Origin: Rutidosis leptorrhynchoides
Taxonomy: Eukaryota > Streptophyta > Magnoliopsida > Asterales > Asteraceae
Assembly (NCBI RefSeq): GCF_046630445.1
Contig: NC_092338.1
Span: 145,957,501 to 146,021,500 of the forward strand
Direction: 5' to 3'
Length of the DNA stretch: 64,000 nt
Below the pieces are notes generated by a model. The model searched no databases. It was given only the letters and a program-made list of their open reading frames with translations, and had not been told where the DNA came from. The position numbers were made by a program, and so were the translations under genes. Shown here one piece after another: positions 46,725-59,514 of this stretch. Position 1 is the stretch's first letter; each line of letters starts with the position of its first letter.

Positions 46725-47760
46725 TGTAGCGACCCGACAAAATCGTCATTGACGGCGCCGTCTACTTAGGTCTCGTTACGTGGTCATAAGTCTTTAAACA
46801 ACGTTTGACCAAAAGTATGTCGCATTCATTTCATAAGTAAAGATGTTTCAAGTGTTACAAAGTAGTTCAAAGGCTAGTTACGTTACAACGTCTTAAGTAC
46901 GAATGAAACCTATGCGACACAAATTTAAGTAAAGTCAAAAGACGCTCCATATGCATGTATACTCGACATCCAAGCAAGTATCAAAAAGTAGAGTGCAGAA
47001 GCATGTATCATTTAGCGTTCAAGGACCTGAGAAAACATATAGAAAACTGTCAACGAAAAACGTTGGTGAAAACATAGGTGTAGTAGTAAACGTTGTTTTT
47101 GAACCACAAGATTTTGTATTGCCATAACATTGATTATCAAAATCGTTTTCATTCCAAAGTTGTTATACGTTTGTGGAGCACCCAATTATCAAGACTTAAC
47201 TGTTCACGAACCCCGTTATCATAGTGTTAGAACCTACACTATATACTCGAAAATATATTTCATCCGCTAACGGTAGCGAACCGTCCGAATGAGGGCTTGT
47301 CAAGCCCATATGATCAAACAACATAAGTTCATGTTTACACCCTGCAAGTGTAACTAATGATAATTGAATTGAGGCCTTTTTGTTCTAACTCCACGTGAAA
47401 TGTTTGTTTCCGTACTTGTGTTCAAAGCATAAAAGTATTATATGTATATGTTTCTCATCTCACAGTTTAAAGAGTAAAAGTTGTTGAAAAGGTGGGACTA
47501 TGATCTCACCTTGAGTGCACGAGTAAATAAGGTACTTCGCAAAGTAACGTGTGCAAGAACGAATGCTAGCCTTGACCTAAACAAGTAGGTTGTATCAATA
47601 ACGGTAAACACGGTTGGTCAAGGATGTTCAATTAGTAATATGGCTCGTTACGACTCGATTAATGTAGCATGTGAATCAAATTGTCAAGTTTCATGCAAGA
47701 TTCAAGTATAAAAGCATGTTAGAAACGATTGCATAAGTATTCGGTTAAGTTTGATTAAAA

Positions 47761-47803
47761 GTCAAACTTGGTCAAACTTGGTCAAAGTCAAAGTCAAAGT
47801 CAA
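47761..47803 (-). promoter_or_regulatory. W-box-like array in the element D LTR
   Basis: Six GTCAA cores (TTGAC on the minus strand) lie within 43 bp, the last four at 6-bp steps. The same array in LTR F shows it is an old feature of this LTR group. TTGAC is the WRKY core, so stress-linked transcription is possible. Confidence 0.5.
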
Positions 47804-47947
47804 CGGGGTCGGGTCGGGTATCCGACAATTTTTCTATGAAAGATAAGCATATATAAGTATGTTGGCCAAGTTTCATGTTAATCGGACATGTATAACATAG
47901 CGGGAATTAAACGAAAAAAAATAAAAAAACTTAGACAGCAGCCATCA

Positions 47948-48020
47948 GATGCGCTGCATCTGCAAGTGATGCGCCGCATCAGTAGCAGATGCGCTGCATC
48001 CAAGGCAGATGTGCCGCATC
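47948..48020. promoter_or_regulatory. Phased palindrome array in the element D LTR
   Basis: Four copies of GATGC-nnn-GCATC (one with a single mismatch) are centred at 47,954, 47,974, 47,994 and 48,014, exactly 20 bp apart. They sit at the same place in the LTR as the ctcgct-agcgag pair of F. The right LTR of D does not show the array. Confidence 0.75.
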
Positions 48021-49066
48021 CCTACCTGATTTAGTGAAATTGCTTAAAAATTTTACAAGTCTCGGACCAAACTTCAATTTATCGTAACTAATGAACCGTA
48101 AACACCTAAAATGCATACCATACATCATTGGAAAGGTAATTTAACGAGGAATACAACTAAATACTTTTCATCACACAAAAATATCATTTACAATAACCGA
48201 ATCCTCGTCAAGTGATCATTAAAGGTTCATTATCAAGGTTTCAAGTTCGTAAAACGTATTTTATGATTCGGGAATCCAATTTACACATACGATATGCCGT
48301 TTCGAAGATATTTAAACATACATTACAACTAAACACTTACAAGCAACATTGTCAAGCATTTAAGGCATCAAAATTCACATTGAAGACTACCAAACCCTAA
48401 CCAAAAATTATAAACTCATAAATCATGTTATTGAAGTTTTCTTAATCAACCTACACATCAAAATGAAGCTAGTGATGCTAGTAACACAATTAATACTTGC
48501 ACTTTAGCATATCAACAACATTTAATCATCCAAAACTCAAGATCAAACACACACTTTTCAAGTTCATGCTAGTTACACTAAAATAACGAGATCGAGCATA
48601 TAAATCACATAATCATGTTAGACTTGAGCCATAGACACTAATTAACACTTCTATAAATTAAAAATATCAAGAATACGAAATCTAGTGTTTTTAGAAAGTT
48701 ACTCAAATGCAATAAAGTTGGTATGGATTCGAAGAGGAAGATGCAAGGATTCCGAATATGAAATTTGTTTTAGTTGATGCTTGCTAGATTGAAAATAGAT
48801 GATGAATCTTTGAGTTGGTTGTGTCAGAGAGAAGTTGAAAGTAAGAGGGAAAGTGAAAGATGAATGAATGGAGGAGGATAGAGTTGACTAGTTGACCTAG
48901 TCATCTCTTTGCCCTCTTGGCAAGTTTAGTCCCTCAAGTTTGATTCGGGTGCGTGAATTACCTAAATGAAATATTTTAAACGCGTATTAACGGAAGATGT
49001 TATAATTATATAACGGACTTTAAAATAGTATAACGGAAAGTAAATGGAAAAAGACAGGATGTTACA

Positions 49067-49080
49067 TTACCTACTCCTTA
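49067..49080 (-). other. Element D polypurine tract
   Basis: In element orientation TAAGGAGTAGGTAA lies directly before the 3' LTR, related to the GGGTAGGTAC tract of element N. Confidence 0.65.
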
Positions 49081-49101
49081 AAAGAAATTTCGTCCCGAAA
49101 T

Positions 49102-52100
49102 TTAAGTAGGCGTAGTAGTCGTTGTGTCTTCCTTGGGGTCTTGCGTTTCCGAATTCAAGAATAGATGAGGGTATTTCCTTTGCATTTGATCTAGTCTCTC
49201 CCAAGTAAACTCGGGTCCCCTTTTGGCGTTCCAAAGGACCTTGACAATTGGAATTCGGCTTTGTTTTAGCGTTTTGACGGAGTGGTCCACAATTTTAACC
49301 GGTTTCTCCACGAAATGAATTTTGTCATCAATAGTAAGCTCCTCATGAGGGATGACGAGTTCGGGTTCGGCAAGACACTTCTTCAAATTAGAGACATGGA
49401 AAGTAGGATGCACGGAGCTCAATTGAGGCGGAAGATCTAAACGATAAGCAACGGTTCCAACACGCTCCAAGATTTCGAAAGGACCAATATACCTTGGATT
49501 TAGTTTCCCGCGTTTCCCGAAATGGATTACACCTTTCCAAGGTGCGACTTTTAACATTACGCGATCACCGACTTGGAATTCGAGGTCGTTGCGCCTAGTG
49601 TCGGTATAGCTCTTTTGACGACTACGGGCCGTCCTAAGCCTATCTTGGATTTGAACGATCTTTTCGTTTGTTTTATGAATGAGTTCGGGTCCGGTGATTT
49701 GTGTGTCGCCTACTTCGGCCCAACAAAGAGGTGAACGACATTTTTGGCCATATAACGCTTCGAAAGGTGAGGCGTTGATACTCGCGTGGTAACTATTGTT
49801 GTAAGAGAATTCGGCGAGAGGCAAGTGCTTGTCCCAAGCTTTTTCGAAATCGATAACACAAGCTCGTAGCATGTCTTCCAAGGTTTAAATTGTGCGTTCG
49901 CTTTGTTCGTCGGTTTGTGGATGATATGCGGTGCTCATGTCTAAACGCGTTCCCAACGCTTCTTGTAAAGTACGCCAAAATCTAGAAACAAAATGGCCAT
50001 CTCGGTCAGAAATAATTGATAAAGGCACACCGTGACGGGCAACGATCTCTTTAATGTAAAGTTGTGCAAGTTTTTCCATGTTGTCGGTTTCCTTCATGGC
50101 GATGAAATGTGCGGATTTGGTAAGACGGTCAACAATAACCCAAATAGTATCATAACTGCCCACCGTCTTTGGTAGTTTGGTGATAAAATCCATCGTTATT
50201 CTTTCCCACTTCCATTGCGGGATTTCGGGTTGTTGAAGTAGTCCGGACGGTCTTTGATGTTTGGCTTTGACTTTGGAGCAAGTTAGGCACCTTCCAACAT
50301 AAGTAGCAATGTCCATTTTAATGTTCGGCCACCAATATTGTTCTTTGAGGTCGTGGTACATCTTATTGGCACCGGGGTGAAACGAATATCTTGACTTATG
50401 GGCTTCATCTAGAATAAGGCTTCGCAAGTCCCCATAACTAGGCACCCAAATTCTTCTTGCGAAATATCGGAGTCCGGTCTCTTTAACTTTGAATCGAGAG
50501 GTGAGGACGTTCAAGTGTTCAAGAGAGATGTTTTCATCCTTGAGAGCCTCGTCTTGGGCTACACGAATTTGACTATTAAGATTGGTGTGGATGGTGATGT
50601 TTAAAGCTCGGACACGAAGAGGCACCGATCTTTCTTTTCGACTTAAGGCATCGGCTACTACATTTGCCTTCCCAAGATGGTAACGAAGCTCGCAATCGTA
50701 GTCGTTTAAGGTTTCAATCCACCGTCATTGTCTCATGTTTAGTTGCTTTTGATCGAAGATGTGTTGGAGGCTTTTGTGATCGGTGAAGATGGTACTTTTG
50801 GTTCCATAAAGGTAGTGTCTCCACATTTTAAGTGCAAAGACAACGGCTCCGAGTTCGAGATCATGCGTCGTGTAGTTCCGTTCATGAATTTTTAGTTGTC
50901 GAGAGGCATAAGCAATGACTTTCTTTCGTTGCATCAATACACACCCAAAACCATGTTTAGAGGCATCGCAATATACAACAAAATCATTATTACCTTCAGG
51001 AAGTGACAAGATAGGTGCGGTGGTTAGCTTTGTCTTCAAGACTTGAAACGCGGATTCTTGTTCGGTCGCCCAAATGAATTTCTTTCCCTTGTGAGTTAAC
51101 GCTGTTAGAGGACGTGCAACCAAAGAGAAGTTTTTGATGAATCTACGATAGTACCCGGCGAGACCCAAGAATTGACGAATGTGAGTAGGAGTCTCCCATT
51201 TGCTAATGGCTTCGATTTTTGCGGGATCTACTTTAATACCTTGATCACTTACAACATGACCAAGAAATTGAACTTCCTTCAACCAAAATTCACACTTGGA
51301 GAATTTGGCATAGAGTCGTTCTTGTCTCAAGAGTTCGAGCACGAGTCGAAGGTGTTGTTCGTGTTCTTCTTCTCTTTTAGAATAGACCAAGATGTCATCG
51401 ATGAACACAATAATGAATTTATCGAGATACGGTTTGCACACGCGGTTAATAAGGTCCATGAACACCGCCGGTGCGTTAGTGAGACCAAATGGCATTACAA
51501 GAAATTCATAACTACCATAACGAGTCCGGAAAGCGGTTTTGGAGACATCTTCCCCCTTAACCCTTAATTGATGATAACCCGAGCGGGGATCGATTTTCGA
51601 ATATACACGAGATCCTTGTAATTGATCAAAGAGGTCATCAATGCGTGGAAGAGGATATCGGTTCTTAACCGTCAATTTGTTTAGTTCACGATAGTCGATA
51701 CACATTCGTAGGGATCCATCTTTCTTCTTAACAAATAAAATCGGAGCGCCCCCATGGTGAATGGCTAGGTTGGATAAAACCACGGTCAAGTAGTTCTTGG
51801 ATTTGACTTTGCAATTCTTGCATTTCGGAGGGAGCAAGTCTATACGGTGCACGTGCTACGGGTGCAGCTCCCGGAATAAGATCGATTTGGAATTCTACCG
51901 GTCGATGAGGTGGAAGACCCGGCAATTCGTCGGGAAATACATCGGAAAAGTCACGAACAATTGGCACATTATTGATATGCTTCTCATCAGACTCGACTTT
52001 CTTAACGTGGGCAAGGATCGTAAAACAACCCTTACCGAGTAGTTTTCTAACTTTAAGGCACGAGACGAGGTTGAGTCCGGTGCAACTTTTATCGCCATAA

Positions 52101-53581
52101 ACAATCAAAGGTTCACCGTTCTCGATAGGAATTCGGATTGCGTTAAGATCACAAAGGATGTGAGATTTTGTTTTTGCTAATCAATTCATACCAATTATTA
52201 CATCAAAGCTCCCTAGTTTCATAGGTATCAAGTCAATTTCAAATTCCTTACCCAATAATTTTAACGTACATCCCCGATAATATGTGTCGGCACTCAGTAG
52301 TTTCCGATTGGCCACTTCAATAGTATAAATATTATCTACGGGAAGTGGTGGAGCGCGAAAAGCGTGAGTCAAAGCCTTGGATACAAAACTCTTATCGGCA
52401 CCCGAATCGAATAAACAAGTAACATAAGTGTTGTTAAGAAGAAACGTACCAGTGACTAGTTCATTGTCATCTCGGGCCTCCGCGGCGTTAATGTTGAAAG
52501 CTCGGCCGTGTGCGTTGGGATTGGCTTTCTTCTTTGGGCATGCATTCCTAAAATGACCCGGTAGACCACATTCAAAACAAACACCCGTCTTTAGTGCATT
52601 GGGCCCCTTTTGAGTGACGGGGGCAGAACTTCTACAATCATTGGCCACATGGCCACTCCTTTGACATCGGTGGCAAAACGGCTTACCACATTCTCCATAA
52701 TGATGCTTGAGGCATTTGTTGCAAAAAGGTTGAGTTCCGGCACAACTTTTCTTGCCGTCGGAAGTGAAAGGCTTTTTGTTGAAGGTGTTGTTGTTGTAGT
52801 TGTTTGATGGTGTGGCTTCCCATTTTCTCTTGTTGCCACCCGATTTATCCTTAGCCTTAGGTGTCGGTACTATGATTTCGTCCACCGTTTCTATCAATTT
52901 GCGGGCCATATTCAAAGCTTCTTGGTGATTAGTGGGTTTGGATGACATTAACCCGTGTTTGCTGCTCTTAGGGAGGCCATCCATGTAAAGTTCGACTCGG
53001 AGGGATTAGGGAGTCACGAGAGCCAGACATATTAAGGCTAGTTCGGTAAACCGTTGATTATAAGCTTTGAGGTCATTTCCGACCGCTTTTAGAGTTCTTA
53101 GCTCTTGCTCGAGCTTGCGAGTCTCTTCACGTGGGAAGTATTCGGTGATCATCTTCCCCTTTAAGTCGGACCAAGGGAGAGCGTGGGCTTTATCGGTACC
53201 CACCGATTGTACATACGTGTTCCACCACGTGAGAGCGATACCGGAAAAAGTGTGGGTGGAATATTTGACCTTGTCTTGGTCTCGGCAACTGCTTATGCTA
53301 AAAACGGCTTCCGTTTGTTCGAACCATCGGGTGAGAGTAACCGGTCCCCCGGTTCCATCGAAAGTATGAGGTTTGCACCCCATAAAAGCTTTGTAGGAGC
53401 ATCCCTCGTTTGAATTTCCATCTCCATTGTTGTTGTTTTTGGGGTTGTTGGTGTTGGATGAGTGACCGGCCATGGCCGCATCTACGGCGGTGACGATCAT
53501 TCGTTCAAGAGCTTGTTTGGGTGTTTCATGGCGTGGTACAGGGCGAGGAGGCATTGTTCCTTCAAAACACAAGAATATCAT
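49102..53581 (-). pseudogene. Element D gag-pol region (broken)
   Basis: This corresponds to the single gag-pol frame of element N. Approximate parts on the minus strand: gag about 53,560-52,850; two or three zinc knuckles about 52,720-52,540 (CFECGLPGHFRNAC is clear); protease about 52,430-52,180 (FDSGADKSF); reverse transcriptase about 51,800-51,250 (FIDDILVYS); RNase H about 51,000-50,680 (YCDASK, TDHKSLQ); integrase about 50,440-49,700 ([16 protein letters not shown]); chromodomain-like tail about 49,330-49,150. About five or six breaks are spread over it, so no full polyprotein is expected. Confidence 0.9.
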
Positions 53582-53958
53582 TGATTAGTATTCTCAATAA
53601 TACTAACCGTGATATGGAATGAGGATAAAGAGAAAATTTTCCTTGACTCGCCTTAAATTCTTTATGTTATAATGTCGGAACGTTCATATGAGTCACCATA
53701 ATATAATCCCGGCAATTATATTACCCTAATTCATGTGTGCATTCAACATTATCACATAAGGTCAAGATGGCGTGTCAATCAAATTAAAAAACGTGAGATT
53801 AAGATGTAATAAGTGTTAGATACGAATAGAAGAGTTCTAGTATAAATGCACAAGTAGTCAAGTATTTCATACTTCGAGTCTATATGCCGATTGTAGTCTA
53901 GACTCACCAATGTACACTATGACTCGGGGTTGACACCAATGAACTCTAAATCCCTACA

Positions 53959-53976
53959 ACCAACGCTCTGATACCA
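53959..53976 (-). other. Element D primer binding site
   Basis: Two bases inside the 5' LTR the minus strand reads TGGTATCAGAGCGTTGG, the standard initiator tRNA-Met site. Confidence 0.88.
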
Positions 53977-53978
53977 TC

Positions 53979-55945
53979 TGTAGCGACCTTACAAAATCTT
54001 CATTGACGGCGCCGTCTACTTAGGTCCCGTTACGTGAGCATAAGTCTTTAAACAACGTTTGACCAAAAGTATGTCGCATTCATTTCATAAGTAAAGACGT
54101 TTCAAGTGTTACAAAGTAGTTCAAAGGCTAGTTACGTTACAACGTTTTAAGTACGAATGAAACCTATGCGATGCAAATTTAAGTAAAGTCAAAAGACGCT
54201 CTGTATGCATGTATACTCCACATCCAAGCAAGTATCAAAAAGTAGAGTGCGGAAGCATGTATCATTTAGCGTTCAAGGACCTGAGAAAACATATAGAAAA
54301 CTGTCAACGAAAAACATTGGTGAATTCATAGGTGTAGTAGTAAACGTTGTTTTTGAACCACAAGATTTTGTATTGCCATAACGTTGATTATCAAAATCGT
54401 TTTCATTCCAAAGTTGTTATACATTTGTGGAGCACCCAATTATCAAGACTTAACTGTTCACGAACCCCGTTATCATAGTGTTAGAACCTACACTATATAC
54501 TCAAAAATATATTTCATCCGCTAACGGTAGTGAACCGTCCGAATGAGGGCTTGTCAAGCCCATGTGATCACACAACATAAGTTCACGTTTACACCCTGCA
54601 AGTGTAACTAATGATAATTGAATTGAGGCCTTTTTGTTCTAACTCCACGTGGAATGTTTATTTCCGTACTTGTGTTCAAAGCATAAAAGTATTACATGTA
54701 TATGTTTCTCATCCCATAGTTTAAAGAGTAAAAGTTGTTGAAAAGGTGGGACTATGATCTCACATTGAGTGCACGAGTAAATAAGGTACTTCGCAAAGTA
54801 ACGTGTGCAAGAACGAATGCTAGTCTTGACCTAAATAAGTAGGTTGTATCAATAACGGTTAACACTGTTGGTCAAAGATGTTCAATTAGTCCTATGGCTC
54901 GTTACGACTCGATTAATGTAGCATGTGAATCAAATTGTCAAGTTTCATGCAAGATTCAAGTATAAAAGCATGTTAGAAATGATCGCATAAGTATTCGGTT
55001 AAGTTTGATTAAAAGTCAAACTTGGTCAAACTTGGTCAAAGTCAACGGGGTCGGGTCGGGTATCCGAAAATTTTTCTATGAAAGATAAGCATATATAAGT
55101 ATGTTGGCCAAGTTTCATGTTAATCGGACATGTATAGCATAGCGGGAATTAAACGAAATAAAAATAAAAAAAACGTATTTCGAAGATATTTAAACATATT
55201 TTGCAACTAAACACTTACAAGCAACATTGTCAAGCATTTAAGGCATCAAAATTCACATTGAAGACCACCAAACCCTAACCAAAAATCATAAACTCATAAA
55301 TCATGTTATTGAAGTTTTCTTAATCAACCTACACATCAAAATGAAGCTAGTGATGCTAGTAACACAATTAATACTTGCACTTTAGCATATCAACAACATT
55401 TAATCATCCAAAACTCATGATCAAACACACACTTTTCAAGTTCATGCTAGTTACACTAAAATAACGAGATCGAGCATATAAATCACATAATCATGTTCGA
55501 TTTGAGCCATAGACACTAATTAACACTTCTATAAGTTAAAAACATCAAGGACACAAAATTTAGTGTTTTTAGAAAGTTACCCAAATGCAATAAAGTTGGT
55601 ATGGATTCGAAGAGGAAGATGCAAGGATTCCGAATATGAAATTTGTTTTAGTTGATGCTTGCTAGATTGAAAATAGATGATGAATCTTTGAGTTGGTTGT
55701 TTGAGAGAGAAGTTGAAAGTAAGAGGGAAAGTGAAAGATGAATGAATGGAGGAGGATGGAGTTGACTAGTTGACCTAGTCATCTCTTTGCCCTCTTGGAA
55801 AGTTTAGTCCCTCAAGTTTGATTCGAGTGCGTGAATTACCTAAATGAAATATTTTAAAACTCGTATTAACGGAAGATGTTATAATTATATAACGGACTTT
55901 AAAATAGTATAACGGAAAGTAAACGGAAAAAGACGGGATGTTACA
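53979..55945 (-). repeat. Element D 5' LTR (right copy, 1,967 bp)
   Basis: It begins TGTAGCGACC and ends GGGATGTTACA. It lines up with the left copy except for the stretch containing the palindrome array and scattered differences, which indicate a clearly older insertion than N or B. Confidence 0.92.
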
Positions 55946-55950
55946 AATAT

Positions 55951-57176
55951 TTTGTTTAATGAATACACCAGGTTATCGACTGCGTGTAATCCAAGGTTTT
56001 AATACTTTGTTAACAATTACACCAATTACCCTTGAATGTAATCCACCCCTGTTTTAATGAGTCCAGTGACTATTAATCCATTCCCGTGTCCGGTCAAATG
56101 AATAATTATTAGTATTTATAAATATCCCGCCCACCGTACCCAGTCAAGTGTATGTGGTTATATATAAACACGTCAAATTATAAATCTCTATATTAAATTA
56201 ACGAGATATCATTTAGTTAATATAAAGTCCATTAATAGCCCATAGTCCAATTTTCACAAGTGCTGGTCTTTTGTCCAAACCCCAATTATGGTCCAAAGCC
56301 CAATAACCCAGTCTTAATATTTAGTCCAACATCACGATTACTTCGGCTTAAATAAGCATAATAATAACTTAGCTACGAGACATTAATTTAAAAAGGTTGA
56401 ACATAACTTACAATGAGTATTAATCGCATAGTGTTACACGGACAGAGTTTCGACTTACAAACTTAAAACATTCGCTACTATAACCTTATTATTATTAACT
56501 TAATATTAAAATTATCATTATAAAATATAAATATAAATATAAATATAAATTGAGAGAGTGAGAGATCAGATTGAATAAGGTGTGTTAAACTCGTCTGAAA
56601 ACTAGCCAATTTATAGACCTGACCACACTTTTTGAGCCATGCGATCGCATGGGATTTGTTCCTCCTGGCCATGCGATCGCATGGCCAGCCTGTCCAGCAA
56701 CCATCCTTCATTTAAACGTGGGCGGCTTGATTAAATATAATATATAATATATAATATAGTATATATAATTTTATATAATTATATATATATATATATATAT
56801 ATATTATATTATATTCTTGTGCATAGTTGACTGGTAATTTTATGTCTGTTGTGTTGCGCGTTGATAGTTGGTTCAGGTCTCGGTTCCGAATTTTCGAACG
56901 TCCTTTCGTACGCTTAGATATCTTGTACTTTGAGTTTCACGGCTTGTACTCTTGTAATTTTTAGAAGTTTCTCATCAATAAATTGAACCACTTGGATTGT
57001 AACTTGTACGTTTAAGCATTTTGGTCATTTGTGTCTTCAAATCGTCGATTCTGTCTTTTGTCTTCACCTTTTATTATTTAAACGATAATCACTTGGAATC
57101 AGAACAATTGCAACTAAAAGCTTGTCTTTCTGGAAGGATAATGCTATGAAATATATGTTCGTTTTTAGCATTATCA
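55951..57176 (-). repeat. Element C 3' LTR, second segment
   Basis: This continues the C LTR after element D and ends TAGCATTATCA, as in B. It contains the palindrome-TATA module and a long AT-rich tract (about 56,735-56,815). With the first segment the LTR measures about 2.03 kb. Confidence 0.87.
56608..56686 (-). promoter_or_regulatory. Element C LTR promoter module
   Basis: Palindromes ccatgcgatcgcatgg (56,637-56,652) and ggccatgcgatcgcatggcc (56,667-56,686) have centres exactly 32 bp apart. On the minus strand CTATAAATT (56,616-56,608) follows, with 21 bp between the TATA box and the nearer palindrome. Spacing matches element B although the palindrome sequence is unrelated. Confidence 0.75.
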
Positions 57177-57567
57177 AATATTCCCACACTTGAGCGTTGC
57201 TTGTCCTCAAGCAATATAGAACTTGAATATAACTTTACTAGAATCACTTCTTTATTCTTCACACTTTGTACATCAGTGATTTTTATACTGCGGTATGAAC
57301 AATGATAGTAACGATGTGATTTACAGTCCCACATGACTATAAAAATTTAGATCCTTTAGGAAATTGGATCTTTATGAAAACATTTGATCTTTTGAAAATT
57401 CAATCTAGCTTTTACCCTAGATAAGTTTTCTGATTTGACCCACTATCGGTGTTGCAAAATATTTTTATGGATCAATATTTTGACTAAAATTTTTAGGTTC
57501 GTGTAATCCACTGATATCCCTGTATCAGAAAGCACACATCCAGTTTACTTGTTCCGTATATTACCTT

Positions 57568-57807
57568 TTGGTAAACTATCGTCCGGTTGTAAAGGAAAGC
57601 AATGAACAAGAAACTGTTAAGGCAATGTCTAATGACATGCAGTTAATCATGGTCCACAACGTGTCAGATGCAATTACTATCCTTTGTAGGAGCAATAGCA
57701 AAGATCACCCTATAATTTTTTTCAGTCTGGCACAAGGTCCTGTCTTCAACCATGCTATGCAACCACCGTTCTTACGGTTGACACCCAATTTGGTTCAGGT
57801 GACCTAA
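57568..57807 (+). CDS. Antisense ORF stretch in Athila element C
   Basis: A 79-codon frame opposite to the element, related to the antisense frames of B and E through NYRPVVKES, TVKAMS and VSDAITILCRSNSKDHP. The open stretch is shorter than in B and E. A protein product is uncertain. Confidence 0.25.
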   Translation: MVNYRPVVKESNEQETVKAMSNDMQLIMVHNVSDAITILCRSNSKDHPIIFFSLAQGPVFNHAMQPPFLRLTPNLVQVT

Positions 57808-58118
57808 TGAATTCCAGTGAATTCTTTGAATTTTACGTTCAATGGTAATGAACGCATTGAAAATAGGTTTTCAGAAAACAAATCGGTTTTAATTTGATCA
57901 AAATATTTTCTCGTTCAAGCTCGAGTTTAGATATCATCGAATTCCATGAGTTTGTAATTCTCAATCTTTAAAGTCAATCTCAAGGATTGAGTAATATCAG
58001 GCTTAAATGCTGATTTTTAATCTTTTAAGGAGATTATCCTTTCTGGGGATCTGATTCATTAGTCTTATAAGCTAATTTGCATGGTGCCCCCCATTGTACG
58101 AGACAGATCCTCTCATGG

Positions 58119-58379
58119 TTAGGATAAGTCTGACCACTTGATGACCATGTTTGATGATGAGGTCCGTGGATTTCCTGCTGATTTTAGTGATGAATTTTCT
58201 AGATTTTTCGTCAACCTACAGCTGGTTTGGACGACAACTTCCTGACCTAAATCAAGAAGCGCGTGTCTTTTTCGGAAGACTTTACTTTCTTTTAATGATG
58301 GAATTGATTCATCATGTAGATCCATCTTTTTTTCAAATATATTATAGTAAATTGGGTAAAACTGATTAGTATCGTCCAA
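58119..58379 (-). CDS. Small sense ORF, element C
   Basis: An 86-codon frame in the element's sense direction. Its last 68 residues start MDLHDESIPSLKESKVF and end KWSDLS, as the 68-codon ORF of B does. No domain is recognised. Shared start and stop in two diverged elements hint at a real small gene or exon. Confidence 0.4.
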   Translation of the reverse strand: MDDTNQFYPIYYNIFEKKMDLHDESIPSLKESKVFRKRHALLDLGQEVVVQTSCRLTKNLENSSLKSAGNPRTSSSNMVIKWSDLS

Positions 58380-59514
58380 AACAAAAGTACCTTCAATTAT
58401 TTGTACAAAAATATGTGATATGTGATATGTGATTTAAATAACTTGGTAAATTTTTCCCACACTTGGCTTTTATATTTATTTCTTTGCCTTTTTATTCTCT
58501 TCTATTCCATTTTAAATGAATTCAAGCGTTTTGGGTTGTTTCTCAATTTATGTCCTTTCCGAGGTAACAATAATTTCGGTGTTAGTACCTAGTTTTATCG
58601 TTCATAAATATGTATAAACAAGATTTTGAATTCATTTATTTGAAAAAAATTTTAAAAATTTTACTAGAAGTGGGTAGTCAGTATATAAGACTAGGACTGT
58701 TCTTTATTATCAGAGAGTACTAGATTCTAATACAACTACTGCTTTACTAGTAAAATTTAACGGTGGTTATTAAACCAAGTGTATAAGTCAAATGTTTAAA
58801 ACCCTAAAGAATTTAATCCCTTCCCACACTTAAGATCTTGCAATGCCCTCATTTGCAAGAAATCAGTAACAATTTAAATTATTGAGTGTGATTAGCGTAG
58901 AAAAATGATTAAATTTTACCAAAGTTTCTAAACATATTGTTGTTTGTTTGAATGATAAATGGTGCACTTCATTTGTTCATTCCTGCAGTTATTATTTCAC
59001 ATATATTTTGCATCTTGTCGTCAAAATTAGTTGCTTTTACTGAACTTAATGCCAGTCTTTGAAAGTACGCTGTTTTACCCTATTTTGTACAATTGACAAT
59101 ATACATACAATACCAATATAAACATGCATGGTAATTTGAAACGGGACTTAATATCCCACTTTCAAATTATAAATATGAAGTATTAGTAAAAATAATAATA
59201 AAAATGTTAAAAATTACATAAAAATATCAAAATATTATATGTTTAAACATAAATAGATAAAAATGATAAAAATAAGAAATCACCAATGGAACTGTATCAA
59301 TCTGGATATGTATTCCAGTTCATATTATCGTCCGAGTTCCATGGCTGGTGATAGGTGTCCTGATAGGCTTGGTTGGGTCGTATAGGTTAAAGGGCGGTCG
59401 CATGTCGGCTTGATGTGGTGGATAATAAGCAGGCCGAGTCGAGATGTTGTTTTGTGGTACCTGATATGATAGATGGCTCATGATCTGGTGCTGATGAACT
59501 TGTCAGCTATCGTG

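Larger units (their letters stand above)
46725..49066 (-). repeat. Element D 3' LTR (left copy, 2,342 bp)
   Basis: Ends on the plus strand are TGTAGCGACCCG and GGATGTTACA. It is about 375 bp longer than the right copy. It holds the gatgc-gcatc palindrome array (47,948-48,020) and a GTCAA array (47,761-47,803). There is no gene. Confidence 0.92.
46725..55945 (-). mobile_element. Element D: broken Tekay-type Ty3/gypsy element
   Basis: A 9.2-kb minus-strand element inserted in the element C LTR, with the 5-bp duplication AATAT on both sides (46,720-46,724 and 55,946-55,950). LTRs run 46,725-49,066 and 53,979-55,945. Parts in element order are a tRNA-iMet primer site, gag, zinc knuckles, protease, reverse transcriptase, RNase H, integrase and chromodomain-like tail. 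The coding region is broken, with about five or six breaks. LTRs differ at many points, so D is clearly older than N and B. Confidence 0.93.
57177..59514. other. Element C 3' internal region
   Basis: 2.3 kb between the LTR and the ATHILA ORF, homologous to 22,566-24,648 in B. It begins with the polypurine tract (minus-strand CTCAAGTGTGGGAATATT) and includes the antisense stretch at 57,568-57,807 and the small sense ORF at 58,119-58,379. The rest is AT-rich without a gene. Confidence 0.6.

Noticed and set aside
56637-56686. GCGATCGC in the C palindromes equals the cyanobacterial HIP1 octamer
   Set aside because: This is plant DNA and the octamer is part of a longer family-specific palindrome; the match is coincidental.
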